22,764 bases of DNA, taken from positions 11,704 through 34,467 of the forward strand of contig NW_014577328.1 in assembly GCF_000485595.1 (NCBI RefSeq). The letters are read 5' to 3'. The notes beneath the pieces are model-generated. The model did no database searches. It was not told the DNA's origin and saw nothing but the letters and a program-made list of their open reading frames with translations. Positions 20,795-22,764 of this stretch are shown in pieces. Made by a program: the position numbers and the translations under genes. Origin of the DNA: Priapulus caudatus. Taxonomy: Eukaryota > Priapulida > Priapulimorpha > Priapulimorphida > Priapulidae. How positions within the stretch are numbered: position 1 is the stretch's first letter; the number at the start of each line of letters is the position of its first letter.

Positions 20795-21320
20795 CAGGGG
20801 CGTAGCCAGGATTTTCAAAGTTGTAGGCACGACTATCTGAGCGGAGCGCCACGATCGGTTGGCGCGGAGCGTAGAAGAAAATTTTTGGTTTTACAAACCC
20901 CCCAGATGGCCGGAAATGGCCCTTCCCGAGTGTTCATTCTGGTTCCCTGGCCTCTTGCTAACTTGAAAACACCTCATTCAATATCACTTTTAAACCCAAA
21001 AAACAAACGAGTTAAAATAGTGTTACGAACGAGTTAAAATGTTAAAAAACTGACAAGATCGGATCCTAGTCTTTTTCGGCGGGTAGAGTGTTGAATGAAA
21101 CGGCACGCGATAGAAATGACAGCCTAGATGACAGAAGAATAGGTCACCTAATTTAGCCATATTCTTGCTACGTTCATTTCAATAGTTTTTCCTGTCTAGA
21201 CTCTTAAACTCGTCCAGCAAGCTTATGAATTTGAATTATATGTGTTTAAAAAAAAAAGATAACTTGGCCAAAAAAAGTGTAGGCCCGGGCCTACAGTGCT
21301 ACATACTGGCTACGCCACTG
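20795..21320. mobile_element. 526-bp non-autonomous DNA transposon, ends CAGGGGCGTAGCCAG
   Basis: The left end, CAGGGGCGTAGCCAGGA, pairs with the right end (minus strand CAGTGGCGTAGCCAGTA) at 15 of 17 positions. I recognise CAGGGGCGTAGCCAG as a terminus common in animal hAT-like elements. Near the left end lies a GAGCGGAGCGCC..GGCGCGGAGCG stretch typical of such elements, and near the right end a perfect 16-base palindrome, GTAGGCCCGGGCCTAC (21279-21294). The flanks share only GCAGG (20790-20794 and 21321-21325), five bases rather than eight, so the superfamily is not settled. No open frame of note inside. Confidence 0.75.
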
Positions 21321-21771
21321 GCAGGATGTATATAATAATATGAATTATATTAAGTAGGCTATAACGAGATAGTGTCTTATAGCGTAACAGTGAGTTATTT
21401 TGAAATTTCAGCTATAACCCACAATAACTATGTTATAGTTACCTAGTTTAAAAATGTTATAACACACGACCATTATTTCTCATTCCCGGGCAATGTACGT
21501 AACGTTTCGAAATGTGTGTTTCTTGTAGCACTTTCCGCTAGCAAATTCCTAATTGTAATTAGGGCCAAGTCTGACTACTTGCCTCAGCCGTATTCAAGTT
21601 TGTACAAACTATTTACACGACCGACAATAACATAGTAAAAATAACGCTTCAGACATTTAAAATCGAAAACATGCGGTTTTCCAAGAGAGGCAACCGGCTG
21701 TCAATGTTAAAACAGTCTGACGACTCGACGAGTGTGTGCGTGCATGGTGGCCGAAATCTATTACCAATATA
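21321..21771. other. intergenic, nothing recognised
   Basis: AT-rich sequence with no supported gene or repeat. Confidence 0.4.
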
Positions 21772-21858
21772 GCCGCCACCACCACAGCCACCATCACCAC
21801 CATCGCCATCATTATCACCATCATAATCATCATAATCACGACCGCCACTACCACCTGC
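21772..21858. repeat. degenerate (ACC/ATC)n trinucleotide tract
   Basis: About 29 triplets of the CCA/CAT/CGC kind. The minus-strand Met/Val frame across it is an artefact. Confidence 0.85.
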
Positions 21859-22364
21859 ATGGTCGCTGATGCTGTGATCAGATGATGTTCAGATATGGTC
21901 GTCAAACAGTTCTGTAAAGGCTGTCAAATCTGTGTGCACCATTAAGCTCTTTTGATCGCGTAAGAGTGTGTGCTATAGTGCAGCCCTGGTTTTTTATATT
22001 AATCCTTCTGACCGTAGGTCTATTCGTCGTTTTTAGCCTTCTCGGTAGTAACACGCATGCGGATTTCCCAAGTGGCACCGAGATGTGTTAATGTGTTGAT
22101 GACATCAGTGAAACAATGGCCAACAGCTAGGCGATGTTCTGATTACTACATGTATTCAACCTTCTTTTGTTGTATAAAGAGACCACGTTACGCAAAAATC
22201 GTGTCTGGAATACCTAGCATCAGGCGCGAAGCGTATCTGCTTGCGACCAACATGACTACTAGGTCGTCAATATATATAAATATGAATGGTGTGAACATTT
22301 ATGTAGTTGGTTCTAGCGCGATTTGCGCATTTGGAATTCAGTGAAGATACTGAGGAGAATAGCA
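21859..22364. other. intergenic, no gene recognised
   Basis: The 95-codon frame at 22057-22344 has no family match or splice context, and I do not support it. Confidence 0.35.
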
Positions 22365-22366
22365 TG

Positions 22367-22539
22367 ACGATGGCGGCCAACCTTGTCGAACACTAATGGG
22401 AGTTTAGAAGGAGACTGCACGCAAACCCTCCCACACATAAGGACGATTAGCTTTCGTGTATAGGTACTGAACTAATCTAAGAACGCTTTGGTATACTGCA
22501 AATGGTCTATTTACGAAACGGGGTTACCGAGCATGCGCA
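22367..22539 (+). promoter_or_regulatory. candidate TATA-less promoter (YY1-like and NRF1-like sites)
   Basis: ACGATGGCGGCC at 22367-22378 fits the YY1 core (AANATGGCGGC). CGAGCATGCGCA at 22528-22539 matches 11 of 12 positions of the NRF1 site YGCGCAYGCGCR. Such pairs are typical of animal housekeeping promoters. Each could also be chance. Confidence 0.25.
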
Positions 22540-22556
22540 GCGAAAAGCAAAATTGG
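22502..22556 (+). CDS. candidate first coding exon, continues beyond the window
   Basis: ATG at 22502 opens a frame reading MVYLRNGVTEHAQRKAKLG up to a strong donor, TTGG|GTAAGT (GT at 22557-22558). Without splicing the frame runs on to a stop at 22690. The donor and the preceding YY1/NRF1-like sites are the only support. I recognise no protein family, and 18-19 residues are too few to judge. Confidence 0.2.
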
Positions 22557-22764
22557 GTAAGTGGACAACCCTGTCCTACTTAGCTACGACTGCTACTACT
22601 AACGCCGGTAATGCTCAACTGAAACTTGCTACTGCTGTTGCTGATCCTCTTGCGACTCCTATTGCTGCTGATAATGTATTGTTTCTATAATTTAGTCACG
22701 GTTATTGGTGCTATCTAAAGTAGATGTATACTCTACTGCGCAACTTCGAAAATTGCTGGACGCG

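Overview
The window looks like nuclear DNA of a metazoan, most likely an aquatic invertebrate; I cannot name the species. Four things suggest this: long microsatellites ((CA)n, (TCTA)n, (TA)n), many small DNA transposons and palindromes, sparse coding sequence with recognisable GT/AG splice sites, and an assembly gap of 10 N. Nothing in it looks bacterial: there are no operons, no tightly packed reading frames and no ribosome binding sites that decide a start.

Layout. Positions 1-766 hold the 3' part of a coding sequence cut by the window edge. It belongs to a widespread uncharacterised invertebrate family that is probably carried by mobile elements, and it ends in a cysteine cluster. From 1.6 to 9.1 kb there is no convincing intact gene. 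That stretch holds a 372-bp MITE with an 8-bp target duplication, three degenerate hAT-like termini, microsatellites, and at 7870-8004 a 135-bp fragment of the gene that follows. The main gene is at 9485-11470. I propose two coding exons: a 16-codon signal-peptide exon ending at a GTAAGT donor, and a long exon from a polypyrimidine/AG acceptor to a stop at 11470. Together they encode a secreted, Ser/Thr-rich protein of 416 residues with an RGDS tetrapeptide and no family I recognise. The fragment at 7.9 kb retains its frame but has lost RGD.

From 11.5 kb to the end the window is again repeat-dominated. It holds five compact palindromes with ends CAAGAG or CAGGAG, a 332-bp hAT-like MITE, a repeat with termini common in marine animal genomes, a 526-bp element with ends CAGGGGCG/CGCCACTG, a 260-bp (CA)n tract and several (TA)n tracts. 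At the right edge, YY1-like and NRF1-like sites precede a short open frame with a strong donor, so a gene may begin there.

The two most interesting signals are the palindrome family, whose arms match within each copy but differ between copies, and the unrecognised RGDS secreted gene with its local partial duplicate. No intact transposase is present, so all the DNA elements would be non-autonomous.
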